From Paraeggerthella hominis (GTDB taxonomy: Bacteria > Actinomycetota > Coriobacteriia > Coriobacteriales > Eggerthellaceae), in contig NZ_JAJNOQ010000010.1 of NCBI RefSeq assembly GCF_021044775.1, positions 44,817 to 108,816 on the forward strand: 64,000 nucleotides of DNA, read 5' to 3'. Positions 25,725-33,750 of this stretch are shown here, in pieces. The stretch's first letter is position 1. Each line of letters opens with the position of its first letter. The notes under the pieces are model-generated. The model did not search any database and was not told where the DNA came from. It saw nothing but the letters and a program-made list of their open reading frames with translations. A program made the position numbers and the translations under genes.

Positions 25725-26951
25725 TTGACCGAAAAGAAGCATATCCCGTTCTCTCCCCCCGACATCACGGATGCGGAGATAGCCGAGGTAACGGACGCCT
25801 TGAAAAGCGGCTGGATCACAACGGGACCCAAAACCAAGCAACTCGAACAAGATCTGGCATCGTACGTGGGCGCCCCCCGCACGGCCTGCTTGGCATCGGC
25901 CACGGCTGCGCTCGAGTGCGCGCTGCGCGCGCTGGGCATCGGACCGGGCGACGAAGTCATCACCTGCGCCTACACCTACACCGCATCGTGCTCCCCCATC
26001 TGCCACGTAGGTGCGACTCCCGTATTGTGCGACACCGCCCCCGGCTCCTACGAGATGGACTACGACGCCCTGCCCGCCTTGATCACGGATCGCACCAAGG
26101 CGATCATCCCCGTGGACATAGCCGGGCGCATGTGCGATTACGACCGTTTGCTCCAGGCAATCGAAAGCGCAGGCGCATCGTGGACGCCAGCGAACGATCG
26201 GCAAGCCGCCATCGGCCGCATTGCCGTAGTAGCCGATGCGGCTCACGCTCTGGGCGCGCGTTACCACGGCAAAACCTGCGGCTCGGTTGCGGACCTCACC
26301 ACGTTTTCGTTCCACGCCGTGAAGAACTTCACCACGGCGGAAGGCGGCGCGCTCTCCTGGCGCCCAGGCTTGTTCGATGATGACGATTTCTACCGCGGGC
26401 TTATGCTCCAATCGCTTCATGGCCAGACCAAAGACGCCCTCGCGAAAACCAAAGCGGGCGCTTGGGAGTACGATGTTGCTTTTCCAGGCTGGAAATGCAA
26501 CATGACCGATATTCAGGCCGCCATGGGGCTTGCCCAGCTTCGCCGATACCCCGGAATGCTGGAACGTCGTCGCGAACTGATAGGCTTGTACGAACGGGCT
26601 TTCGAGGGAATGGATCTGGATATCCTGCAGCACTACGGGGACGACTTCGCATCGAGCGGACACCTTATGTTGGTGCGTCTGACGGGCAAATCGCAGGAAT
26701 TCCGCAACGCGCTGATCGAGCGCATGGCCGAAGAGGGCGTGTCCACCAACGTCCACTACAAGCCGCTGCCGCTGCTGACCGCCTACCGCAATCTGGGATT
26801 CGACATCGCCGACTTCCCGAACGCGTTCGCGCAATTCGAAAACGAGGTAACGCTGCCGCTGCATACCTCGCTTTCGGACGGCGACGCACGCTACGTTGCG
26901 GAAACGTTCCAGCGCTCCTACGAGTCCCTTGAAGCAAAGGGCGCCGTCTGA
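25725..26951 (+). CDS. DegT/DnrJ/EryC1/StrS sugar aminotransferase
   Basis: A 408-residue PLP enzyme that would transaminate a nucleotide keto-sugar to an amino-sugar. The internal aldimine lysine is Lys200 in TFSFHAVKNFTTAEGGA. Other family marks are FSPPDITDAEI, ASATAALECALRALGIGPGDEVI and VVADAAHALGA. The start is a TTG at 25725 with GAGGAG 7 bases upstream. Its stop overlaps the ATG of the next gene by one base. That pairing with a PglC-type transferase suggests that an amino-sugar is the first sugar of the glycan. Confidence 0.93.
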   Translation: MTEKKHIPFSPPDITDAEIAEVTDALKSGWITTGPKTKQLEQDLASYVGAPRTACLASATAALECALRALGIGPGDEVITCAYTYTASCSPICHVGATPVLCDTAPGSYEMDYDALPALITDRTKAIIPVDIAGRMCDYDRLLQAIESAGASWTPANDRQAAIGRIAVVADAAHALGARYHGKTCGSVADLTTFSFHAVKNFTTAEGGALSWRPGLFDDDDFYRGLMLQSLHGQTKDALAKTKAGAWEYDVAFPGWKCNMTDIQAAMGLAQLRRYPGMLERRRELIGLYERAFEGMDLDILQHYGDDFASSGHLMLVRLTGKSQEFRNALIERMAEEGVSTNVHYKPLPLLTAYRNLGFDIADFPNAFAQFENEVTLPLHTSLSDGDARYVAETFQRSYESLEAKGAV

Positions 26952-27556
26952 TGTACGCACGATTCGGAAAACGAGCCTGCGACCTGGTCGTAGGCATAAT
27001 CGCCCTGCCCCTCGTCCTATTGATCATCGCCATCTTGGCGCCGTTCATTCATTTCGAAGACAAAGGGCCCGTGTTCTACAACGCGCCGCGCGTGGGAGTT
27101 GGCGGACGGGATTTCAAAATGTACAAGCTACGTTCGATGAAGGTGAATGCGCCCGATCTGGTCATGGAGGACGGATCCACGTACAACGGAGCCGACGACC
27201 CGCGCATGACCCGCGTAGGCGCATTCATGAGAAAGACGTCGCTTGACGAAATGCCGCAGTTCCTCAATGTGCTGAAGGGCGACATGAGCGTAGTGGGACC
27301 CCGTCCCGACCTGCGCCGCGAGACCGAGCTTTACGTTGGCGACGAGCATTTGAAGCTTACGGTCAAACCGGGCGTGACCGGTTACGCAGCCGTGTACGGC
27401 CGCAATTCGCTGCCGTGGCACGATCGCCTGGCGCTTGACGTCGAGTACGTGCGCACCATGAGTTTTCCGTTGGACGTGAAGATCTTCTTCAAAACGTTTT
27501 CTGCAGTATTCAAGCAGGAAGGCGTGTTCGTGGAAGACGAGCGCGAGCGGTCATAA
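26951..27556 (+). CDS. Initiating undecaprenyl-phosphate sugar-1-phosphate transferase (PglC type)
   Basis: A 201-residue monotopic phosphoglycosyl transferase that would move a sugar phosphate from a nucleotide sugar to undecaprenyl phosphate and so start glycan assembly. It has one N-terminal hydrophobic helix (about 9-33) and FKMYKLRSM. The catalytic Asp99-Glu100 pair is in SLDEMPQF, followed by LKGDMSVVGPRPDLR and VKPGVTGYAAVYGR, all standard for the family. The length matches the minimal PglC form rather than the long WbaP form. Translation is coupled to the aminotransferase. Confidence 0.95.
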   Translation: MYARFGKRACDLVVGIIALPLVLLIIAILAPFIHFEDKGPVFYNAPRVGVGGRDFKMYKLRSMKVNAPDLVMEDGSTYNGADDPRMTRVGAFMRKTSLDEMPQFLNVLKGDMSVVGPRPDLRRETELYVGDEHLKLTVKPGVTGYAAVYGRNSLPWHDRLALDVEYVRTMSFPLDVKIFFKTFSAVFKQEGVFVEDERERS

Positions 27557-27632
27557 CTACCCGCTGGTCGCATTCCAGCAACGTTCGCATGACAAATAAC
27601 GGATAAGATCCCCCTGATCAGCCGCTTAAAGG

Positions 27633-27638
27633 TATACT
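27633..27638 (+). promoter_or_regulatory. -10 box before the HPt gene
   Basis: TATACT about 47 bases upstream of the ATG at 27685; no clear -35. Confidence 0.35.
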
Positions 27639-27684
27639 TCCTTCCTTGCAAAGCCGAACGCGACGCGATGGAAGGATGACGAGC

Positions 27685-28041
27685 ATGGCACTTGACAACA
27701 CTGAACTTGCCAAAAGCGGCATCGACTATGTCGAGGCCATGGAGCGCTTCGGCAACAACGAGGACCTGTATCTTCGCCTTGCTGTGAAGTTTCTTGACGA
27801 TCCTCATTTCTCAGAACTTCAAAAAGCCATGGATCGCGAAGACATCGAAGGATCCCAGCGAGAGGCGCACTCCCTCAAAGGGGTGGCCGGCAACCTCTCG
27901 TTCAAGGACCTGTACCGAGCAGCCTGCAAGATGAACGAAGTCCTGAACGCAAGCGATATGGACGGTGCTTGGGAGCTGATGCCCGACACCCAAGACGCCT
28001 ACGACCGTGTGTGCGATGCGTTGAGGAAGCTGCGGGACTAA
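27685..28041 (+). CDS. Stand-alone HPt histidine phosphotransfer protein
   Basis: A 118-residue four-helix HPt domain. The phospho-accepting histidine is His62 in REAHSLKGVAGNLSF, which has the full HPt signature. HPt proteins relay phosphate between receiver domains in phosphorelays. No histidine kinase or receiver gene is nearby, so its partners must lie elsewhere. ATG 27685 is chosen, with GGAAGGA 8 bases upstream; another ATG three codons earlier overlaps that site. It sits between the initiating transferase and a GT2 gene, which suggests a regulatory tie to glycan synthesis but does not prove it. Confidence 0.88.
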   Translation: MALDNTELAKSGIDYVEAMERFGNNEDLYLRLAVKFLDDPHFSELQKAMDREDIEGSQREAHSLKGVAGNLSFKDLYRAACKMNEVLNASDMDGAWELMPDTQDAYDRVCDALRKLRD

Positions 28042-28059
28042 CGCCCAAGAAGACTGAAA

Positions 28060-28068
28060 TGATATTAT
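28060..28068 (+). promoter_or_regulatory. Extended -10 promoter of the GT2 gene at 28106
   Basis: TGA-TATTAT lies 38 bases upstream of the ATG. It has the extended TGn element seen in several promoters of this locus. Confidence 0.45.
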
Positions 28069-28105
28069 GGGACGGTCGCACGCAATCGAGAAGGAGCCGA
28101 GCAGT

Positions 28106-29212
28106 ATGCCCGCGAACGACCCATTAGTCAGCGTTATCGTCCCCATCTTCAACGCGGGGCCGTACCTCGAGCAGTGCCTGGACAGCATCCTGGCGCAAAC
28201 ACATCGTAACCTTGAAGTTATCTGCCTGAACGATGGCAGTACGGACGACTCGTTGAAGACCATGCAAGCGTACGCCGCCCAAGACGACCGCGTTCGCGTG
28301 ATCGACAAGCAAAACGAAGGGTACGGAGCAACGTGCAACCGCGGCCTCAGGGAAGCGACCGGAACGTGGATCTCCATCGTGGAGCCCGATGACTGGATCG
28401 AGGCCGGCATGTATGCCGACATGCTCGCATTCGCCAACGGGTTCAACGAGGAACTCGACATCGTGAAAACTCCCTATTGGCGCATTTGGATGCCCGACAC
28501 GTCTGAACAGCGTAAGCTGAACTGCAGTTACCGCAGCCGCATCAAGCCGGCACGCCAGCCTTTCGCCATACGAGAGGCAGCCCACCTGCTCTCGCACCAT
28601 CCTTCCATCTGGTCAGCCGTCTATCGCAAAAGCTTCCTGGACGATCGGAGCATACGCTTCCGCGAATATCCAGGAGCTGGCTGGGCCGACAACCCGTTCC
28701 TACTGGAAACCCTATGCCAGACCGACCGTATCGGGTACCTGGACACGCCCTACTACTGCTATCGCGAAGAAACGCCGGAGAAATCGAAGGCGTTCGCCCT
28801 CAACAACACGATGCTGCCCTTCGCGCGCTGGAACGACATGATGGATGTGCTGGAAAACCTGCATGTTCACGACGAAAGTATCTTGCGCGCGCACAACAGC
28901 CGTGGATTCACGTATCTGGGAGGGGTCCTGGAAGAGGTAAGCCTCGACAATCCCGAACTGCGAGCCGAAGCAGCCTCCATGTTCGCACGCATGAATGCCG
29001 ATCTGGTACTGTCCGATTCGGAAATATCTCCCGGCAGCAAGCGCTTGTTCGCAGAGCTCCGCGGTTTGCCCGACCCCAATCCAAGCAAGCTCCCCTACGC
29101 ATGGGGTCTCGTGAAGCAGGGCTGCTACAACCTCAAGAACGTCGGACCCGCATTCACTTGGAAGACGACGCGCGAATATCTGGCGAAGAAAAGCGACCGA
29201 GAGGGACGGTAA
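28106..29212 (+). CDS. Family 2 glycosyltransferase
   Basis: A 368-residue GT-A enzyme: VSVIVPIFNAGPYLEQCLDS, CLNDGSTDDSL, NEGYGATCNRGL, and the metal-binding site read as ISIVEPDDWIE rather than the usual DxDD form. HHPSIWSAVYRKSF follows. AAGGAG precedes ATG 28106. The gene at 29278-30261, convergent with it, shares the same GYGA...EPDD features, so the two look like paralogues. The acceptor and donor are unknown. Confidence 0.9.
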   Translation: MPANDPLVSVIVPIFNAGPYLEQCLDSILAQTHRNLEVICLNDGSTDDSLKTMQAYAAQDDRVRVIDKQNEGYGATCNRGLREATGTWISIVEPDDWIEAGMYADMLAFANGFNEELDIVKTPYWRIWMPDTSEQRKLNCSYRSRIKPARQPFAIREAAHLLSHHPSIWSAVYRKSFLDDRSIRFREYPGAGWADNPFLLETLCQTDRIGYLDTPYYCYREETPEKSKAFALNNTMLPFARWNDMMDVLENLHVHDESILRAHNSRGFTYLGGVLEEVSLDNPELRAEAASMFARMNADLVLSDSEISPGSKRLFAELRGLPDPNPSKLPYAWGLVKQGCYNLKNVGPAFTWKTTREYLAKKSDREGR

Positions 29213-29231
29213 CCGCCCTTCTCGGTCGCTT
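29186..29231 (-). terminator. Terminator for the GT2 gene at 29278, inside the end of the convergent gene
   Basis: AAGCGACCGAGAGGG and CCCTTCTCGGTCGCTT form a long stem with one bulge. On the minus strand the stem is followed by TTTTCTTC. The stem covers the stop codon of the plus-strand gene. Confidence 0.65.
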
Positions 29232-29277
29232 CGGCCGATCTCATAAGCCTTTTCGAACCCGGATGCCTCCAAACGGC

Positions 29278-30261
29278 TCAGAACGTATCCGGATGGCTGC
29301 GAGCGAACTCCTCAGCGCCAATGCTTAAAAGAAGTTCGACTTTCTCCGTATCCTCGGGCTGGAACAATGAGAAGTCGAGTTCCCCTGCGTCGAGCGCTTT
29401 CTGGTACTCTTCCTTCATACGCTGGGCGAAGGCTTCATGCATCGACGCGTCGATTCTCTCGTAATTCCAGCGATACTTCCCCCATTTATCGACAAGGAAC
29501 CAGCCGAGAAACCTTTCGCTTCTCTCCGGACGAGCGCGCAGGAAGCTCTCGCAATCAGCAAGCTCATCGCATACCACGAACACCTTGTCAGCCGTCTTCA
29601 CCGACGACCCCGGATTGTCCATGCGGTAATGCAGAAGCGGCTTGCGAACAAGCACGCATCGACGAGCGGCAAACCACGACTTCATGACGAAAGCAGTGTC
29701 CTGAAACGAGGCACCCGGGGTTTCCCGGAAGCGTATGCCCTCGCGATCAAGCATTTCCCGAAGATACAATCCCGTCCATATCGAAGGAATAGTGCACAAG
29801 ATGTTCGGACGGTCGGCCGGATCGAAGGGCCTCCTATACGGATGCTCGGCAAGATTTCGATTAGGCACATCGCGATCGTCGAAATGCTCGTAGTAATTGC
29901 ACTTCGCAAGGTCGCAGCCATGTCGATCAGCCGCGCGAACCAAGCGCGCGAACATCGACCTCTCAGGATAATCGTCAGGCTCGACAATGCCAATGTACTT
30001 TCCGCGCGCGCGCTCCAGCCCCCTGTTCATAGAGGCGCCGTATCCCGAATTAGGCTTGTCCAGTATCACGATACGGTCATCTCGAGCGGCCCAGTCTTGC
30101 AGGATCGCCAGAGAGCCATCGGTCGAACCGTCGTTGATTGCAATGATCTCAAGTTCGCGCAACGTTTGCCGGCACAACCCCTCAAGGCACTGCGGCAAAT
30201 AACGTTCCACGTTGTATATGGGAACCAGCACCGAAACACGGGGCTGCTCGGATTTTGGCAT
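29278..30261 (-). CDS. Family 2 glycosyltransferase
   Basis: A 327-residue GT-A enzyme with VSVLVPIYNVERYLPQCLEG, AINDGSTDGSL, NSGYGASMNRGL and IGIVEPDDYPE. It resembles the gene at 28106 in motif spacing, including the EPDD metal site and the PSIWTGLYLREML segment. A TATAAT box lies at 30298-30303 on the minus strand, about 37 bases upstream of its ATG. It stands alone between two plus-strand glycosyltransferase genes. Confidence 0.9.
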   Translation of the reverse strand: MPKSEQPRVSVLVPIYNVERYLPQCLEGLCRQTLRELEIIAINDGSTDGSLAILQDWAARDDRIVILDKPNSGYGASMNRGLERARGKYIGIVEPDDYPERSMFARLVRAADRHGCDLAKCNYYEHFDDRDVPNRNLAEHPYRRPFDPADRPNILCTIPSIWTGLYLREMLDREGIRFRETPGASFQDTAFVMKSWFAARRCVLVRKPLLHYRMDNPGSSVKTADKVFVVCDELADCESFLRARPERSERFLGWFLVDKWGKYRWNYERIDASMHEAFAQRMKEEYQKALDAGELDFSLFQPEDTEKVELLLSIGAEEFARSHPDTF

Positions 30262-30469
30262 GAAACGCTCCGTCCTTCCGCTAGCTTATCCTGGCCTATT
30301 ATACGCAATCAGCCAACGATGACCGGCTCATTCACTCGAACAGCACCACCTCGCGAACACGGTTGCCATCAACTTGGAAGCCATCCTTCAACCCCTCGGT
30401 TCAGAGTGGTTCAGAGTTCGGCCACGACTGCGTGAAAGTGGTGAATACGTCGAATGTCCTGGCTGCCCA

Positions 30470-30478
30470 TGCTATCAT
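30470..30478 (+). promoter_or_regulatory. Extended -10 promoter of the GT2 gene at 30518
   Basis: TGC-TATCAT lies about 40 bases before the ATG. Confidence 0.45.
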
Positions 30479-30517
30479 TCAGTTCGTCATCAGCGCTTGA
30501 ACGCATAGAGGAGAACC

Positions 30518-31639
30518 ATGTCGAACCCCGAAGCATCGGTCGTCATTCCGGTCTACAATGCAGAACGGTTTATTGCCCAGTGTATCAAAAGCGTTCTTGA
30601 TCAGACTATGACCGATTTCGAGCTTATCTGCGTCAACGACGGCTCAACCGACCAATCAATGCAAATCATGTCGAAACTTGCCGAAAGCGACCCTCGCATA
30701 CGAATCATCAACCAGTCGAACAAAGGCGAAGGAGCCGCCCGCAATGCCGGCCTCGATGCCGCGTGCGGAACCTTCCTTTCCTTTTTCGATGCTGACGACT
30801 TCACCGACCCGCATCTTCTAGAGATCGCCTGCGGTACGGCGAAACGAACCGATGCCGATGTCGTCGTTTACCGCGTGGACTCGTACAATGACGAAACCGG
30901 GGAAACGCTCCCCATCCCCTGGTCTCTCGACACGCATGCATTTCCCGACGAAGTCTCGTCCCATCGAGATAATCCAGACCAGCTGTTTTCTGCATTTCAG
31001 AATTGGACGTGGAACAAACTGTTCAGAGCGGACTTTATTCACGACTGCAAGCTGCGTTTTCACGAAATTCAGCGTAGCGCTGATCTGTATTTCGTTTGCT
31101 GCGCGCTCGTCAAAGCACAACGTATCGCAACTGTGGACAAAGTGCTCTATCACTACCGCGTAAACAATCCTTCGAGCAATATAGCAACGAACGAACGAGC
31201 TCCGCTCGATTTTTATCAATCGTTCGTCGCCGCCAAGGAGTACCTGCAAAATGAAAAACTCTACGAATCGATCAAGCGAGGGTTCGTGAATTGGGCTGCA
31301 GAATCAGTTTTCTTCAATTTCTCCAGTCTGAAGTCACGCGCCGCCTTCGAAGATCTTCGGCGTGAAATGAAAGAACGCGGCTGCGCGCTCCTCGATATCG
31401 ACACGCTGCCCCAAGAAGACTTCTTTGATCAGTCGGTCTACGACCAGGTCCAGCATCTGCTCAACGACAACTCGGACGAATTCCTGTTTTCGCAGCTTCG
31501 CGCGGCAAACCGTAAATCAGAACTGCGATTAAACGACAGCCTTCGGGCAATCGTCGCAACAGAGGAAGTGTACGGATCCAAAACGTACCGCACGGGAGAC
31601 GCGCTTCTAAAGCCCCTGAAGATGGTACTCGGCCGTTAG
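30518..31639 (+). CDS. Family 2 glycosyltransferase
   Basis: A 373-residue GT-A enzyme: ASVVIPVYNAERFIAQCIKS, CVNDGSTDQSM and the metal site LSFFDADDFTD. WNKLFRADFI and an ITER of polar C-terminal helices follow. GAGGAG precedes the ATG. Its stop overlaps the stop of the convergent membrane-protein gene by two bases. Compared with the first GT2 genes its DNA is a little less GC-rich. Specificity cannot be assigned. Confidence 0.9.
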   Translation: MSNPEASVVIPVYNAERFIAQCIKSVLDQTMTDFELICVNDGSTDQSMQIMSKLAESDPRIRIINQSNKGEGAARNAGLDAACGTFLSFFDADDFTDPHLLEIACGTAKRTDADVVVYRVDSYNDETGETLPIPWSLDTHAFPDEVSSHRDNPDQLFSAFQNWTWNKLFRADFIHDCKLRFHEIQRSADLYFVCCALVKAQRIATVDKVLYHYRVNNPSSNIATNERAPLDFYQSFVAAKEYLQNEKLYESIKRGFVNWAAESVFFNFSSLKSRAAFEDLRREMKERGCALLDIDTLPQEDFFDQSVYDQVQHLLNDNSDEFLFSQLRAANRKSELRLNDSLRAIVATEEVYGSKTYRTGDALLKPLKMVLGR

Positions 31640-33681
31640 GCCATTTCGTCAAGTATACGATACAGCCTCATATCCCCATCCCGTAAGACGACCTCGAACC
31701 CCGCTGTCTCGTCGGTAATCGTTTCCAAGCCGATCCAAGCGCCCTCGTCGTACGACAGGGCCACATCTTTCGCTCGCTTCCGATCGATATCGAGCAAAAG
31801 CACGTAACGAGCGTCCACGCTGCGCAAAGCTTCCTTTGTTTTTTGACAGCTGGGCCAGCCTGCAAGCCCGTCGCGAATAGAAACGCTTTCCGGAGTCTCC
31901 CCCGGGAAACCATATCCGGCAATATAGCGATAATATATATTCAAATCGCTAATGCTATAAGCAAACAAGGATCCGTCGTAAGGATGGTTGACGATCAGTT
32001 CGTCATCGGAAACCACTTGCTTCACCTCTTCGACGAATGCCTTTTCACGAGAATCATACAACCCCGTTGCAGCGTTGTCGTTCAAGGAGGCAGCGGTTTC
32101 GATAAACCCACGGAAGGCGTCCCACCTTCCCGCAGTCACCGCATTCGGAGCGTATACGAATACGGCAAAAGGAACCACCACCGCAATCGCAGGAACCAGT
32201 TTCCAGAACGATCCTTTTCTTTGGTACGCGGATTCAAGAATACGCTCGACAACCTTCATGGCAAAGTAAAGGCCCATAGCCGCAAGAGGTATAGCGAAAA
32301 TAGAAGCAAACGCGCCGATCCGATAAGGATCCGTATACCAAAAACCCGACATCACATGCTTGATCCACGTATCGCCGAACGTCGATGCAACATAGTAGAT
32401 ACAACACGATAGCGCATACGAGCAGGCTATCCACAAGTACCTTCTCTGTATGCAGGCATACGCAATGCCAAGAAACACGAAAACCGCCAGCACCGGCTGA
32501 GAAACGGATCCGGCAAACAAGAGTTTCAGCACATCGAAAGCGCCCTGCACGCCGGACGTGATCGGCGGCCAATAGTAGCCGACGACCGCCTGCAAGAAAG
32601 GCGCTGCGGTCAAAAGCAGCCAAATGACGAATATGGCAAGCAGGGTCGCCGCGCCAACGACAAACGCTCGAACCGCCCTCTTGCCGTCACGAGGGCAGCG
32701 TTGATACGCAATGAACGAAGCCCTGTAGATGCAAAAGGGAATAAGGAACACCGCCATCGAGAAAATCGAGTTCGGTTGCGAAAACGTCAAGCACAACAAG
32801 CCAACGACAAATCCCGAGCCATACAACACGCGTCTCCCGCATGTCACGTTGTCAGAACATACGCGAATAAAGCAAGCGATCACCGAAGGCATCATCGTTA
32901 AGGAGAGCGTATTCGGATACAGAGGCCATACATCGACGAGCACCCAAGGAAACGCCCCGAAAGCAGCGACGCACACGGCACCAAGAACGACGATGCGCGC
33001 ATTGTCGGGAAACAGGGTTTTTACGAGCATGAACACAGCGGAAGGGAACGCGATCGCAACCAGGATGAAGTTGACCGAATTCACAACCACCGGAAGATCA
33101 ACGCTCGAAGCACCGATAACCATAGCGCACAGCACATGCCAAGCCGCGGGATAATACCCAGCGCCCGGCAACGGGTTGACCGCCCTGCCCGCTTCGTCAA
33201 GGTACAGCGACGTATGCAGAAGCGACCAATCCCCCGAATCGACGAAGCTTCGCACCAATCCGAAGTGATGGACGTTATCGTATGTTTGCACGAGCGAAGC
33301 CGGGCCGTCCAAAGGCAGCACAAAGAGAAGCGACGCAGCCACCACGCCCACGCCAATATAAAGCGAGCACCTCGCCATGCTCCCAAGATCGCCATCGCAA
33401 GCAGGACGCCACAAGCTCTTCACCGATCGCCTAATCCCTAAAGCGACGGCATAAGCTCCTACTACAACGCCAAGGGCAAGGACACCGACCGAAACGACGC
33501 TAGAATGAATTCCGAGCGAATAGTTGAACGCGCCCATCGCGCAGTACATCGTCAAAGACACCACGGGAGCATAGACGAAAGACGTCACGTTCGAAGATGC
33601 AACCAGCCGCACGAACAAGAAGCCCGGCAGGTAAAGAAGCGCGACCCCCACCAAAACAGCAAGTACGAAATCAGACCACAT
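31636..33681 (-). CDS. Polytopic membrane protein, DUF6541-like (GT-C type)
   Basis: A 681-residue integral membrane protein with about 14 hydrophobic helices and a soluble C-terminal ~130 residues. It begins MWSDFVLAVLVGVALLYLPGF, the typical opening of DUF6541 proteins, which occur in actinobacterial glycan clusters and resemble GT-C transferases. The long first outer loop (VQTYDNVHHFGLVRSFVDSG) carries the acidic and His residues expected near a GT-C active site. It is last in the minus-strand run rmlB-rmlC-GT2, suggesting that it acts on a rhamnose-containing lipid-linked product outside the membrane. Confidence 0.8.
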   Translation of the reverse strand: MWSDFVLAVLVGVALLYLPGFLFVRLVASSNVTSFVYAPVVSLTMYCAMGAFNYSLGIHSSVVSVGVLALGVVVGAYAVALGIRRSVKSLWRPACDGDLGSMARCSLYIGVGVVAASLLFVLPLDGPASLVQTYDNVHHFGLVRSFVDSGDWSLLHTSLYLDEAGRAVNPLPGAGYYPAAWHVLCAMVIGASSVDLPVVVNSVNFILVAIAFPSAVFMLVKTLFPDNARIVVLGAVCVAAFGAFPWVLVDVWPLYPNTLSLTMMPSVIACFIRVCSDNVTCGRRVLYGSGFVVGLLCLTFSQPNSIFSMAVFLIPFCIYRASFIAYQRCPRDGKRAVRAFVVGAATLLAIFVIWLLLTAAPFLQAVVGYYWPPITSGVQGAFDVLKLLFAGSVSQPVLAVFVFLGIAYACIQRRYLWIACSYALSCCIYYVASTFGDTWIKHVMSGFWYTDPYRIGAFASIFAIPLAAMGLYFAMKVVERILESAYQRKGSFWKLVPAIAVVVPFAVFVYAPNAVTAGRWDAFRGFIETAASLNDNAATGLYDSREKAFVEEVKQVVSDDELIVNHPYDGSLFAYSISDLNIYYRYIAGYGFPGETPESVSIRDGLAGWPSCQKTKEALRSVDARYVLLLDIDRKRAKDVALSYDEGAWIGLETITDETAGFEVVLRDGDMRLYRILDEMA

Positions 33682-33750
33682 GCGCTGCCTTCGACTTTCT
33701 ACGACTTGACGCTAAACCTCGATCACGTTCGGCGCGAAACCGCCCTGGGA

